Below are positions 1-7,696 of a stretch of 15,620 bases of DNA, piece by piece (position 1 is the first letter of the stretch; every line of letters starts with the position of its first letter). The notes beneath the pieces are model-generated. The model was given only the letters and a program-made list of their open reading frames with translations, made no database searches and had not been told where the DNA came from. The position numbers and the translations under genes were made by a program. Source of the stretch: Myxococcales bacterium (GTDB taxonomy: Bacteria > Myxococcota > Myxococcia > Myxococcales > Myxococcaceae); contig PMBV01000188.1 of NCBI GenBank assembly GCA_003153055.1, positions 9,841 through 25,460 on the forward strand, given 5' to 3'.

Positions 1-42
1 ACCGAGCGCGTTTCACACCAGTCACCCTAGGCCAGACACACG

Positions 43-80
43 TTCGCCGTGCCCCAGAGACCACCTGGAGGCACGGCGAA
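43..80 (-). terminator. Bulged hairpin terminator after the phasin gene
   Basis: A perfect 11-base inverted repeat (43-53 with 70-80) continues after a one-base bulge at 69 into a 4-bp stem (54-57 with 65-68) with a 7-base loop. It starts 20 bases past the phasin stop codon on the minus strand. There is no clear U run after it, only a GT-rich stretch, so it may be Rho-assisted or may simply protect the 3' end of the mRNA. Bases 1-42 show nothing else I can name. Confidence 0.6.
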
Positions 81-99
81 GGCCCAGCTGGAGCGCTGC

Positions 100-366
100 T
101 CACTTCGAGATGGTGTCGACGGACTTCTTGAAGGTGTCCACCGACAGCTTGCGCCAGCCGGCCGCGAGATCGTTGAAGTAGTTGAACTGGGTCTTCAGGA
201 CCTCGTTCATCTCGTCGATCTGCGTGTTGCCGTACTCGATCCACTTGGTGTGCGCCTTGCCCACCTCGTCGAAGAGCTGGCCCACGCGGCCGGCGTTGTC
301 CTCGTAGAGCTTCTTGATGTTCTCGACTCCGGGAATCGCGGATGCATCGGTCTTGGTCTCGGCCAT
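100..366 (-). CDS. Short phasin family protein (PHA granule-associated)
   Basis: This 88-residue, mostly helical, amphipathic protein has no signal peptide or membrane segment. Phasins coat the surface of intracellular PHA granules and control their size and number. The evidence is the phasin-like pattern of regularly spaced aromatic and hydrophobic residues (around WIEYGNTQIDEMNEVLK, residues 42-58, then FNYFNDLAAGW, 61-71) and the position directly downstream of phaR and opposite phaC. It is short for the family, which usually runs about 110-190 residues, but it has a complete start and stop. The ATG at 366 follows a purine-rich AGAGGAAG ribosome binding site. It has its own promoter and terminator, so it can be made in large excess over PhaR, as is usual for phasins. 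The family call rests on composition and context, because phasin sequences are weakly conserved. Confidence 0.75.
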   Translation of the reverse strand: MAETKTDASAIPGVENIKKLYEDNAGRVGQLFDEVGKAHTKWIEYGNTQIDEMNEVLKTQFNYFNDLAAGWRKLSVDTFKKSVDTISK

Positions 367-429
367 GGCGGTTCTTCCTCTCGTGTGGCGAACTTCAACG
401 ACCGGTCGCCCATCGACCGGAACACACCA

Positions 430-457
430 AAGATAGCCACCACCCCCCCTCCGTCAA
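430..457 (-). promoter_or_regulatory. Sigma70-like promoter of the phasin gene
   Basis: On the minus strand TTGACG (452-457) is followed, after a 16-bp G-rich spacer, by TATCTT (430-435). This gives a start of transcription near 423 and a leader of about 57 bases. The -35 box lies 7 bp from the palindrome at 465-479. It is the only convincing -35/-10 pair in the gap between phaR and the phasin. Confidence 0.55.
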
Positions 458-464
458 GGCGTAA

Positions 465-479
465 TTGTGCACTGCACAA
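465..479. promoter_or_regulatory. Palindromic operator upstream of phasin, probable PhaR site
   Basis: TTGTGCACTGCACAA is a perfect 7-bp inverted repeat around one central base, just upstream of the phasin -35 box. It shares the core TGCA-N-TGCA with the palindrome at 1083-1097. PhaR proteins are known to bind TGC-rich inverted repeats in front of phasin genes, so I infer this is the site through which PhaR controls the phasin. Confidence 0.55.
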
Positions 480-488
480 AAACCGCCC

Positions 489-1070
489 TCATTTCTTTCG
501 CTTGTGCAGGGAGGCCTTCAGCTCGTCGAGCTCTCGGCGCAGCGCCGCGAGGGTGTCGGGCGGGGCCGGGGCCTCGGGAGGGGCGCTGGCAGGTGGCTGG
601 GTCGCGCCCTGCGGCGACTGAGGCCACAGGCCGTAGGGCTGCTGGCCGAACAGGGTCACCATGGGGTTGAAGGGCATGAGCGACTGGCTGGTCTTCTTGG
701 CCTGGAGGTAGAGCTCGAGGGCCCCTTCGACGTAGCGGCCGAGAAAATCTGCCAGGGCGTCGTCTCGCAGGCGAATCAGGCGATGGAGCAGCGAAACCGG
801 GAGGATGCGCTCGGCTCCGCGGCCCGCGATGATGATCTGCGTCAGCGTCTCTTGGGTGATATCGGCGCTCGTCTTGGCGTCGACCACTCGCACGTCGGCC
901 CCCGCGCGGATCCGTTCGGTGAGATCCTCCTGGGTGATGTACCGGCTCGCCTCCGTGTCGTAGAGCCGCCGATTCCCGTATTTCTTCACCAGCATGGGTG
1001 GCTTCGTAGCACCGGCCTTCCCTTTCGTCCCAGGCTGGCCTTGACTTTCAGACCTCGAGCTACCATTCAT
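489..1070 (-). CDS. phaR: Polyhydroxyalkanoate synthesis regulator PhaR
   Basis: This 193-residue DNA-binding repressor has the PHB/PHA accumulation regulator N-terminal domain at about residues 27-88, with the hallmark KYGNRRLYDT at 30-39 and then a conserved segment around RVVDAKTSADITQETL (61-76). A second helical part follows (about 89-127), then a Pro/Ala-rich linker and a charged C-terminal coiled coil (about 172-193). In known systems PhaR binds both DNA and nascent PHA granules; when polymer is present it leaves the DNA and phasin expression rises. It is divergent from the PHA synthase operon, with a palindrome 13 bp in front of the start, which suggests autorepression. The start is uncertain. 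ATG 1070 has no Shine-Dalgarno sequence and could be leaderless. Met26 (codon at 995), just before the conserved domain, is the alternative. Confidence 0.92.
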   Translation of the reverse strand: MNGSSRSESQGQPGTKGKAGATKPPMLVKKYGNRRLYDTEASRYITQEDLTERIRAGADVRVVDAKTSADITQETLTQIIIAGRGAERILPVSLLHRLIRLRDDALADFLGRYVEGALELYLQAKKTSQSLMPFNPMVTLFGQQPYGLWPQSPQGATQPPASAPPEAPAPPDTLAALRRELDELKASLHKRKK

Positions 1071-1082
1071 GTTAAACGAAAT

Positions 1083-1097
1083 TGCTGCAATGCAGCA
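1083..1097. promoter_or_regulatory. Probable PhaR operator between phaR and the phaC operon
   Basis: TGCTGCAATGCAGCA is a perfect 6-bp inverted repeat around three bases. Its inner part, CTGC-N3-GCAG (1085-1095), is the consensus I recall being reported for PhaR of Rhodobacter sphaeroides. It lies 13 bp in front of phaR and 18 bp in front of the plus-strand operon, so one bound repressor could cover both start regions. I see no clear -35/-10 pair for either direction. Confidence 0.65.
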
Positions 1098-1107
1098 TTC
1101 ACGTGGG

Positions 1108-1116
1108 AGCACTGCA
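1108..1116. promoter_or_regulatory. Imperfect second PhaR-like element at the operon start
   Basis: AGCACTGCA matches the core of the phasin operator (TGCACTGCA) at eight of nine positions. It spans the stretch between the ribosome binding site and the first base of the ATG of the PhaE-like gene. It could be an auxiliary half-site, but a match this short may be chance. Confidence 0.25.
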
Positions 1117-1412
1117 TGAGCCGCTGGGAGCGCTTGAAGGTGAGGTTCGACGGCTGGGAGGGGCGGACCGCGAACACGCTGGAGCGAGTGCTCAAGAAAC
1201 CCTCGGTGCTCCAGCCCGTCGGGGTGCTGCTCACCACGACCATGAGGGTCAAGCGCGTGGGTGACCGGGTGGTGCAGGGCTGGTGGTCGACCCTCGGGTT
1301 GCCCAACCGGAGAGACCAGGAGCGGACGCTGCACGCCCTCAACCAAATCAACAGCCGACTCCTCGATCTCGAGGACGAGCTGGCCGAGCTCAAACAACCC
1401 AAGAGAGGATGA
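1116..1412 (+). CDS. Small PhaE/phasin-like PHA synthase partner protein
   Basis: This 98-residue protein is basic and helical in its first two thirds. It then has LGLPNRRDQ (60-68) followed by a heptad-patterned helix (about 69-94, LNQINSRLLDLEDELAELK). An LP-x-R segment followed by a terminal leucine-rich helix is the layout I associate with the C-terminal end of PhaE, the second subunit of class III PHA synthases. Full PhaE is about 350 residues, so this would be only its C-terminal module. It is the first gene of the operon with an acyl-CoA synthetase and a class III-sized phaC, which supports a role as synthase activator or granule protein. The start is ATG 1116, with GGGAG eight bases upstream. 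The next gene starts three bases after its stop. It could also be a second phasin; the family call is an inference from motif and context. Confidence 0.65.
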   Translation: MSRWERLKVRFDGWEGRTANTLERVLKKPSVLQPVGVLLTTTMRVKRVGDRVVQGWWSTLGLPNRRDQERTLHALNQINSRLLDLEDELAELKQPKRG

Positions 1413-1415
1413 CCT

Positions 1416-3155
1416 TTGGACATCACGCCCTTTCTCGATCTCAAGCCCGCTCCACACGCCATCTTCGACACGCTCCCGCTGAGGCGGGCGAGGCCGCGCT
1501 TCATGCTGCCCACCGTCAATGGCGACTGGCACGCCGTCACCTGGGGCGCCTACGCGACGTTGGTGCGCCGCGCGGCGCTCTTCCTCTCCTCGGTCGGCCT
1601 GTTGCCGGGAGAGCGGGCCGCCATCTACGCACCCAACTCCCTCGAGTGGATCTCGGCGGCCATGGGCGCGCAGAGCATGGGCGCAGCGGTGGTGCCGATC
1701 TACCCGGCGAGCACCGCGGCGCAGGCGGCCTATGTGCTCGGCCACTCCGACGCGCGGGTGCTGTTCGTCGACACCGAGGCCCTGCTCGAGCGGGTGCTCG
1801 AGTCATGGGGTGAGCGGGGGAACCTGGTGCGGGTGGTGACCTTGGGTGAGCGCCCGGTCGAGCTGGCGCCGATCATCGAGCGCCTCCGCGCGAGGGGCCT
1901 CAAGGCTCCCGACCTGGCCGATGCCGAGCAGCGAATCGTCACCTGGGCGCGGGCGCAGGAGCTCGGCGCGGCGCGTGACGAGGCCTCGCCGACCGAGTTC
2001 GACAGCCTGTTGGGGGCGGTGGCCTTCGAGAGCGTCGCCCAGCTCATCTACACCAGCGGTACGTCGGGCAACCCCAAGGGCGTGCCGCTCACGCACCGCA
2101 ACGTCGGGGTCAACGGGCTCGACTGGCTCCGGTGCAACGCCCCCTTGCTCGAGCAGGGCGACGTCGATCTGCTCTGGTTGCCGATGAGCCACATCTTCGG
2201 GTTCGGCGAAGCGTGCCTGGGGAACACCCTGGGGTGGGTGACGTACCTGTCGACGCCTCCGCTGGTGATGCAGCACCTGGCCGAGGTGAAGCCCCAGGTG
2301 TTCATGAGCGTCCCCGCGGTGTGGGAGAAGCTGGCGCTGGGGGCTCGTCAGGAGCTCACCGCCGCCCGGCAGGCCGACGCGTTGCGGGCCGCCACTGGAG
2401 GGAGCCTCCGCTTCTGTCTGTCGGGTGGGGCTGGCCTCAGGCGCGAGGTGAAGGAGCAGTTCCTCGCGGCTGGCCTCTTGATCATCGAGGGCTACGGTCT
2501 CACCGAGACCTCGCCGACGCTGACGCTGAATCGCCCCGAGGCGTTCCGGTTCGACTCGGTGGGCAAGACGCTGCCCTCGGTCGAGGTCACCCTGGCCGAG
2601 GACGGCGAGATCCTCGCGCGGGGCCCGAGCGTGTTCTCGGGCTACCACAAGGATCCAGGCGCCACGGCCGACGCCTTCGGCCCCGATGGCTGGTTCAAGA
2701 CTGGCGACATCGGGCGGTTCACCCCTGACGGGTTCCTGCAGATCATCGATCGCAAGAAAGACATTCTGGTGACCGCGGGGGGCAAGAACGTCCCCCCGGC
2801 CAACATCGAGCAGCGGTTCAAGGACGACCCCTTCATCTCGTCGGTGGTGGTGTACGGCGACGGGAAGAAGTACCTGGTGGCCGGGGTGTGGCTGAACCAA
2901 CCGGCGGTCGACGCTCAGCTCGATCGTGATGGCGTGCCGCCCGGTACGCAGCGCCTCGAGGCCGCCAAGGCCCTGGTGCAGAAGCGCATCGATGGGGTCA
3001 ACGCCCAGCTGGCTCAGTTCGAGAGCCTCAAGCGCTTCACCATCATCGACACGCCGCTCACCATCGAGGGCGGCTTCTTGACCAGCACGCTCAAGCTCCG
3101 CCGGAAGCAGGTGTACGCCGCCTTCGCGACCGAGCTGGAGGCGCTCTACGGATGA
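1416..3155 (+). CDS. AMP-forming long-chain fatty acyl-CoA synthetase
   Basis: This 579-residue enzyme of the ANL (adenylate-forming) superfamily activates a fatty acid with ATP to an acyl-AMP and then to acyl-CoA. All core motifs are present: the phosphate-binding loop [11 protein letters not shown] (212-222), YGLTETS (360-366), the ATP-ribose Asp431 in GWFKTGD, Arg446 in DRKKD, and the adenylation Lys560 in LTSTLKLRR near the C terminus. Length and motifs fit the long-chain, FadD/FAA-like group. There is no signal peptide. It starts at a TTG (1416) preceded by AGAGAGG, and it overlaps phaC by four bases (ATGA), so the two are translationally coupled. Its place between a PhaE-like gene and phaC suggests that it feeds fatty acid-derived CoA esters towards polymer synthesis, or recycles acids released from the polymer. 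The substrate chain length cannot be read from the sequence. Confidence 0.93.
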   Translation: MDITPFLDLKPAPHAIFDTLPLRRARPRFMLPTVNGDWHAVTWGAYATLVRRAALFLSSVGLLPGERAAIYAPNSLEWISAAMGAQSMGAAVVPIYPASTAAQAAYVLGHSDARVLFVDTEALLERVLESWGERGNLVRVVTLGERPVELAPIIERLRARGLKAPDLADAEQRIVTWARAQELGAARDEASPTEFDSLLGAVAFESVAQLIYTSGTSGNPKGVPLTHRNVGVNGLDWLRCNAPLLEQGDVDLLWLPMSHIFGFGEACLGNTLGWVTYLSTPPLVMQHLAEVKPQVFMSVPAVWEKLALGARQELTAARQADALRAATGGSLRFCLSGGAGLRREVKEQFLAAGLLIIEGYGLTETSPTLTLNRPEAFRFDSVGKTLPSVEVTLAEDGEILARGPSVFSGYHKDPGATADAFGPDGWFKTGDIGRFTPDGFLQIIDRKKDILVTAGGKNVPPANIEQRFKDDPFISSVVVYGDGKKYLVAGVWLNQPAVDAQLDRDGVPPGTQRLEAAKALVQKRIDGVNAQLAQFESLKRFTIIDTPLTIEGGFLTSTLKLRRKQVYAAFATELEALYG

Positions 3156-4249
3156 GCCGGCTGAGGAACCTCGTGGGGCTGTTGCGGCGCCCTCGGCCGA
3201 AGGTGGGGGTGACGCCGGCCGACGTGGCCTGGCAAGAGAACAAGTGGCGGCTCTTGCGGTACCGCCCTCGCCCCGAGGGGCCCCAGTACAAGACCCCTGT
3301 GTTGATGGTGCCCTCGCTCATCAACCGCCACTACGTGCTCGATCTGATGCCGGGGAAGAGCCTCACCGAGTACCTGGTGCGGCAGGGCTTCGAGGTCTAC
3401 TGCATCGACTGGGGCACGCCGGGCCACGAGGATCGCTACGTCACCTTCGATGATCTGGTCGATCGAGCCCTGGGTCGCGCGCTGCGAAAGGCGAGCGAGA
3501 CGGCACCCGGCGGTCAGGCCCACGTGCTGGGCTACTGCATGGGTGGAACCCTGGCGGCCATTCACGCCGCGGTGCACCCGGCCCGTCTGGCCTCGTTCGT
3601 GGCCCTCGCCGCCCCGGTTCGCTTTCGCGACGACAGCCTGTTGTCGACGTGGACTCGCACCAAGGGCTTCGACGTGGACGCCCTGGTCGACGCCACCGGC
3701 ACCGTGCCCTGGCAGCTCTTGCAGTCGGCCTTTCACATGCTCCGGCCGACGCTGACCTTGCAGAAGGCCGTCACCCTCATCGACCGGGCCTGGAACGACG
3801 AGTTCCTCGACGGCTTCTTCGCCCTCGAGACTTGGGGCAACGACAACGTGTCGATCCCCGGGGAGTTCTACCGTCGCTACATCGGTGAGCTGTACCAGAA
3901 GGATCTCCTCCTCGATGGCCGCTTCACCTTGAGTGGCCAGCGGGTCGACCTGGCGCGCCTCACCTGCCCCACCATGGCGGTCACCTTCGAGCACGACAAC
4001 ATCGTGCCAGCGCCGAGCGCCGCCGCCCTGTTGGACGCCATCGGCTCGACCGAGAAGCAGCGCCTGCACCTGGCCGGTGGCCACGTCGGGGCCGTGGTGT
4101 CGAAGCACGCCGCGAAGACGCTGTGGCCAAAGCTCACCGACTTCTTCGCCCGGCACGAGGTGGCGGCCGAGGCTCCCCAGGCGAAGGGGGCCCGCCCGCG
4201 AGACCTGCGCGGGAAGAAGGCCAGGTCGCTCAACTCTCTGGGCCAGTGA
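3152..4249 (+). CDS. phaC: Poly(R)-hydroxyalkanoate synthase, class III-sized PhaC
   Basis: PhaC polymerises (R)-3-hydroxyacyl-CoA into PHA at the granule surface. This 365-residue alpha/beta-hydrolase-fold protein has the catalytic triad: Cys129 in the lipase-like box GYCMGG, Asp282 in EHDNIVP and His311 in AGGHVG. Further family segments are [13 protein letters not shown] (53-65) and [12 protein letters not shown] (83-94), and Trp229 in the ETWGND segment. Class I and II synthases are about 560-600 residues. This length fits class III (about 355-360), which needs a PhaE partner, or class IV, which needs the small subunit also called PhaR; the only candidate partner here is the 98-residue gene at the head of the operon. 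The tail after about residue 337 is basic and low in complexity. The start overlaps the synthetase stop, with GGAGG ten bases upstream inside that gene. Its 3' end overlaps the convergent cyclase gene by 20 bp. Confidence 0.92.
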   Translation: MSRLRNLVGLLRRPRPKVGVTPADVAWQENKWRLLRYRPRPEGPQYKTPVLMVPSLINRHYVLDLMPGKSLTEYLVRQGFEVYCIDWGTPGHEDRYVTFDDLVDRALGRALRKASETAPGGQAHVLGYCMGGTLAAIHAAVHPARLASFVALAAPVRFRDDSLLSTWTRTKGFDVDALVDATGTVPWQLLQSAFHMLRPTLTLQKAVTLIDRAWNDEFLDGFFALETWGNDNVSIPGEFYRRYIGELYQKDLLLDGRFTLSGQRVDLARLTCPTMAVTFEHDNIVPAPSAAALLDAIGSTEKQRLHLAGGHVGAVVSKHAAKTLWPKLTDFFARHEVAAEAPQAKGARPRDLRGKKARSLNSLGQ

Positions 4250-6773
4250 AGACGCCGTCCCACGCCTCGGGAGGTGGGGTGGCTTCGTAGTATCGGCAGC
4301 GGGCCAGGTATCGCTCGATCAGGCGATCGCCTGGCCGCAGCTTGGCGAGCGCCTCGAAGACGCCCCTGGCCTCGGGGAACCGACGCTTCTGGTAGTGATT
4401 CAGGGCCGCCGCGAAGCGCTCGAGTTGGGGGCCCTCGGCCTCGAGCTCGACGGCCAGCCCGAGGAGCTCGCTGACCCGCACTGGCGAAGGTGACCGGCCG
4501 AAGCGCACCGAGTCGACCTCGCGGAAGAGGAACCGAGGCCCCGCGCCCGCGACGACGGCGGGCCCGACGAGGATGCGGGCGCCGTAGTGTTTGGCCAGCG
4601 ACTCGAGCCGCGCGGCGGTGGCCACCGGGTCGCCCATCACCGTGTAGTTGACCCGGTGCATGGTGCCCATCTCGCCCACCAGCGTGGGGCCGGCGTCGAT
4701 GCCCGCGCGGAGCACCAGCGGATGATCACAGCGGCGCTCCCACTCCGGGCGGCCCACCTCGAAGCGGGCCTGCATGGCGAGGGCGGCGGAGCAGGCGATC
4801 GCGGCGGCGTCGGGGAGCTCGACGGGGGCGCCCCAGAAGGCCATCAGGCCGTCGCCCAGGTACTTGTCCACGTGGCCTTCCTGGTCGAGGATCTCCGTCG
4901 TCATCTCACCCAGGTACTCCTGGAGAATCGCGGCGACCATTCGCGGCTCCCGGGTCTGAGCCACGGCGGTGAAGCCCTCGATGTCACTGAAGTAGATGGT
5001 GAGCTCGCGGCGCTCGGGCTGCATCAGGGCGAGATCTCGCTCGACCCGCCGAAACACGTCGGCCCGCACCGCTCCGCCCAGGGCCCGAAACATGAAATCT
5101 CGCAGGCTCTGCTCCAGCGCACCGGCATAGCCGAGGGAGGCGAGGAAGGTCAGGCTGTAGGCCCACAGCGGCGCGGCCATGGCGACCCAGCGGTGCTGGG
5201 TGACGAAGAGCTGTCTCGCCACCAGCGTGTGCAACGCGATGACCAGCGTGATGGTGACGACCCAGGCGAGCCAGCCGGGTCGACGAACGAGGCTCGACCA
5301 CACCACGGCCAGCACGCTGCCCATCACCGCGAAGGCCACGGTCAGCCAGAAATCAGTCTCAGGGCGAGCTCGCGCCACCGCTCGACCGTGCATCAGGTTG
5401 GTGATCGCCTGCGCGAGGACGGCGGCGTGCGACAAGGCGCCGACCGGAGTGGTGACCGTGGGGCGCCTGAGATCGGCGAACACCACCACCCGACCCGTGA
5501 GCTCGTTGTCGTAGTGCCGAACGCCTCGGTCGGCGTCGTCGTCGGCGCGGTTCACCAACAGCCGCCACACCGGCACCTCGCGCTTCACCGTGCCCTGCCC
5601 TGCCCTCCCAGGCTCCTCGGCGTCCCACAGGAGCGTCATGAAGGCCTGCGCGTCGACCGGCACTGTGAAACGGCTGGCGGCGGCGAGGCTCGCACTGCCG
5701 AGCTCCACCGCTGGCGAATGGGCCAGACGAAGCACCGCCTGGAGCGCCGCCGAGGGGAGCACGGCCGGGCGCGAGTCGTTCGACGCCAGGAGCAGCGGGA
5801 GCGCTCGCAGCACGCCGTCGTTGTCGGGCGTCATCGTCACCGCGCCCGAAGGCGCCTCGGGCATCAGCAACGCAGGCACTGGCCCGTCGATGGCCCCCGC
5901 CCGGGGCAGCACCTCGGCGTCGAGGCCGCTGAGCTGAACCTGGGCGGTCTGGGCGAGGAGCCAGTCGCGGGTGAGCTCGTGCTCGTCGTCGGCCGGAGTC
6001 AACGGACGGATGAGCGGCGAGCCCCTGAGGTCGAGCTCGGCGAAGAGCGCGCGGGCCTTGGCCTCGCTCGTCGCCCCCGCCCACAGCACCCCCACGCTGG
6101 CCCCGTCGGGAGTCAGGTAGGCCGTCGCCCGGCGAGTGAGGATCTCCCGCACTGGCTCCAGGGCGTCCTCCGGTCGCTTGACCTCGACGATTTTGAGCAA
6201 AAACGGCGTAAGCGGGCGATCGGGCGAACGACGGGCCTCGCGGCGCCACTCGAAGGCAGACACCACCTTTCCGTCGAGGCGCTTCAGGCGGTTGCCCAAG
6301 AGCTCGTCATCACTCTGGCGGCCCGGCTCTGGCCGGCAGGGGGCACAGAAGTGAGGAGAGACGTCGGCCAGCGACTGGTCGACCACCACCAGCGCGGCGC
6401 CCTCTCTGACGACCTGCTCGATCACGCTGCCGAGGAGCTCTCGCGGCCAGGGGTTCATCGCCCACTCCCGGTGCTCCGACTCGCGGGTGTTGGCCGCCGT
6501 CTCCTCGTCGACCCCGACGATGACCACGTCGTCGAGCCGCTCGGCCTGGGCCCCCGCCTGGCGCGCCCGCCAGTCGAAGGTGGCCCACTCCATTCGCTCG
6601 AGCAGCAGACGGGCGGCCGCGTGCCAGCGAAGCTCGCCCTCGAGATCTCTCCGCTCGACGCGAAAGAACGCGGCGCCGCCAAAGACCAGAGAGAAGACGC
6701 AGGCCCAGAAGAAGGAGACCCCGAACTTGCGGATGAAACGGAGCCAGGCTGATTGAATGGGGTTCGTGGCCAC
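4230..6773 (-). CDS. CHASE2-domain membrane class III adenylate/guanylate cyclase
   Basis: This 847-residue inner-membrane cyclase has an N-terminal membrane anchor (about 17-38), an extracytoplasmic CHASE2 sensor domain (about 40-465), three membrane helices (about 475-492, 500-520 and 528-552) and a cytoplasmic class III cyclase domain (about 575-770). A helical, possibly TPR-like C-terminal tail follows. Both metal-binding Asp residues are present (Asp597 in YFSDIEGF, Asp641 in KYLGDG). Lys637 with Thr711 (NYTVMGD) fits ATP-using class IIIb enzymes. The transition-state Arg722 (AARLE) is kept, but the Asn expected in the GD-x-V-N motif is Ala718 (GDPVATAAR, codon GCC). Activity may therefore be reduced, or the protein may act mainly as a receptor. 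The start is GTG 6773, with GGAG six bases upstream. It is convergent with phaC and divergent from the next lipoprotein. The CHASE2 ligand is unknown. Confidence 0.9.
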   Translation of the reverse strand: MATNPIQSAWLRFIRKFGVSFFWACVFSLVFGGAAFFRVERRDLEGELRWHAAARLLLERMEWATFDWRARQAGAQAERLDDVVIVGVDEETAANTRESEHREWAMNPWPRELLGSVIEQVVREGAALVVVDQSLADVSPHFCAPCRPEPGRQSDDELLGNRLKRLDGKVVSAFEWRREARRSPDRPLTPFLLKIVEVKRPEDALEPVREILTRRATAYLTPDGASVGVLWAGATSEAKARALFAELDLRGSPLIRPLTPADDEHELTRDWLLAQTAQVQLSGLDAEVLPRAGAIDGPVPALLMPEAPSGAVTMTPDNDGVLRALPLLLASNDSRPAVLPSAALQAVLRLAHSPAVELGSASLAAASRFTVPVDAQAFMTLLWDAEEPGRAGQGTVKREVPVWRLLVNRADDDADRGVRHYDNELTGRVVVFADLRRPTVTTPVGALSHAAVLAQAITNLMHGRAVARARPETDFWLTVAFAVMGSVLAVVWSSLVRRPGWLAWVVTITLVIALHTLVARQLFVTQHRWVAMAAPLWAYSLTFLASLGYAGALEQSLRDFMFRALGGAVRADVFRRVERDLALMQPERRELTIYFSDIEGFTAVAQTREPRMVAAILQEYLGEMTTEILDQEGHVDKYLGDGLMAFWGAPVELPDAAAIACSAALAMQARFEVGRPEWERRCDHPLVLRAGIDAGPTLVGEMGTMHRVNYTVMGDPVATAARLESLAKHYGARILVGPAVVAGAGPRFLFREVDSVRFGRSPSPVRVSELLGLAVELEAEGPQLERFAAALNHYQKRRFPEARGVFEALAKLRPGDRLIERYLARCRYYEATPPPEAWDGVFTGPES

Positions 6774-6802
6774 CGGGCTCCGAGACTATGCTGGAAAGGG
6801 CC
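6774..6802. promoter_or_regulatory. 29-bp divergent spacer between cyclase and lipoprotein
   Basis: Only 29 bp separate the GTG of the cyclase from the ATG of the plus-strand lipoprotein. Each gene's ribosome binding site (GGAG for the cyclase, GGAAAGGG for the lipoprotein) takes up part of it. No room is left for a normal promoter, so each promoter must lie inside the other coding region or the transcripts are leaderless. I could not identify -35/-10 boxes. Confidence 0.4.
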
Positions 6803-7693
6803 ATGAAGACTGCGACGAAGATGTGGGTGTCCACGGCGTTGGTGTGGGTCTCGGGCTGTAACCTGGCCAGCCAGGCGACGTCCAAGACGGTGGCCATCTC
6901 GACGGTGCTCTCGACTCCGGCGGTCGAGGTGAAAGCCGGCGCGCTGGCGGGCAACGGGCTCGACGCGGGGCTGACCCTTCCCGACGCGGGCTTCGCCTTC
7001 GACGCGGGGGCACTGCTCGACGCCGGCGTGCTCGTGCCCAGGCTCGACCTGGCCTACGTCTTCTTCGGCCAACGTCAGTCTGAGAGCCTCGACGTGGCGC
7101 CGCAGGGCCTTCCTGGGGCGACCGTCACCCTCGAGCAGGTGGGGGGCCGGTCCTGGTCTCTGGCCGACCAAGGAGGTGGGAGCTACGCCCTGGGTCCCGA
7201 CGCCGGCTTCACGTACCAGAACGGTGCCACCTACGACTTCTCGATGACGCTGGCTGGAGTGACCTACGTCGCCGAGGTCGCCCAGGTGCCCGACCACGAG
7301 GAGATCGCGGCCTTCCACCCCGCCGGCGGCTACGTGAGCCTCGCCGCTGGGTCTTCGTTCACCTTCACTCGGCCCGACCCGCCGCTCGGCCAGGGCCGAC
7401 CGCTGGGCTTCGTCAACGTCTTCCCCGTCGCCCTCGACGGCACTCGAGGAGCGCCCACCTACACCAACGTGCCTCAGACGCCGCTCGAGTTCCTCAAGTT
7501 GGTGGTGGCGCCCAGTGACTGGCAAAGGACGCTCGTCACCATTCCGGGCTCGGCCTTTCCCCAGACAGACCGGAACTACGTCATCGTCATGCAGGCGGCG
7601 AAGCTCGGTGGGCCGAAGAGCGCCAACCTCTTCACGGGCTCGGCGGTGCTGGCGGGCACGGCCGATCTCGCCATCGTGAAGACCGGGCCCTGA
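6803..7693 (+). CDS. Predicted lipoprotein with DAG-rich linker, unknown function
   Basis: This 296-residue secreted protein has a short basic N terminus, a hydrophobic stretch and a lipobox ending at Cys19 (VWVSGC). The mature protein should be lipid-anchored. Residues 54-75 carry four DAG triplets at 6-7 residue spacing, and another lies at 133; such DAG/PDAG linkers are common in myxobacterial lipoproteins. The rest (about 80-296) alternates short hydrophobic and polar stretches with many Gly, Thr and Val, as in beta-sandwich domains, and has no catalytic motif I recognise. The start is ATG 6803, which follows GGAAAGGG at proper spacing; the in-frame ATG at 6788 has no such site and would push the signal peptide inward. 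It is convergent with the 457-residue protein, with three bases between the stops. It may be a partner of the divergent CHASE2 cyclase, but only proximity suggests this. Confidence 0.75.
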   Translation: MKTATKMWVSTALVWVSGCNLASQATSKTVAISTVLSTPAVEVKAGALAGNGLDAGLTLPDAGFAFDAGALLDAGVLVPRLDLAYVFFGQRQSESLDVAPQGLPGATVTLEQVGGRSWSLADQGGGSYALGPDAGFTYQNGATYDFSMTLAGVTYVAEVAQVPDHEEIAAFHPAGGYVSLAAGSSFTFTRPDPPLGQGRPLGFVNVFPVALDGTRGAPTYTNVPQTPLEFLKLVVAPSDWQRTLVTIPGSAFPQTDRNYVIVMQAAKLGGPKSANLFTGSAVLAGTADLAIVKTGP

Positions 7694-7696
7694 CGA

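Noticed and set aside
1041..1069. TTGACT followed 17 bp later by CATTCA as a promoter for the phaC operon
   Set aside because: The -10 match is poor and would place the start of transcription close to the operator; I could not choose it over chance.
1803..2900. A 365-codon minus-strand frame inside the acyl-CoA synthetase gene
   Set aside because: The composition is typical of antisense frames, and the opposite strand carries every ANL superfamily motif in order.
4259..4278. Inverted repeat near the phaC/cyclase convergence as a bidirectional terminator
   Set aside because: The pairing leaves a two-base loop and a bulge, has no U run on either side and lies inside the cyclase coding region.
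4587..6752. A 721-codon open frame on the plus strand, opposite the cyclase gene
   Set aside because: It is low in complexity, His/Arg/Gly-rich and lies wholly antisense to a gene with clear domains. Long antisense frames are expected at this GC content.
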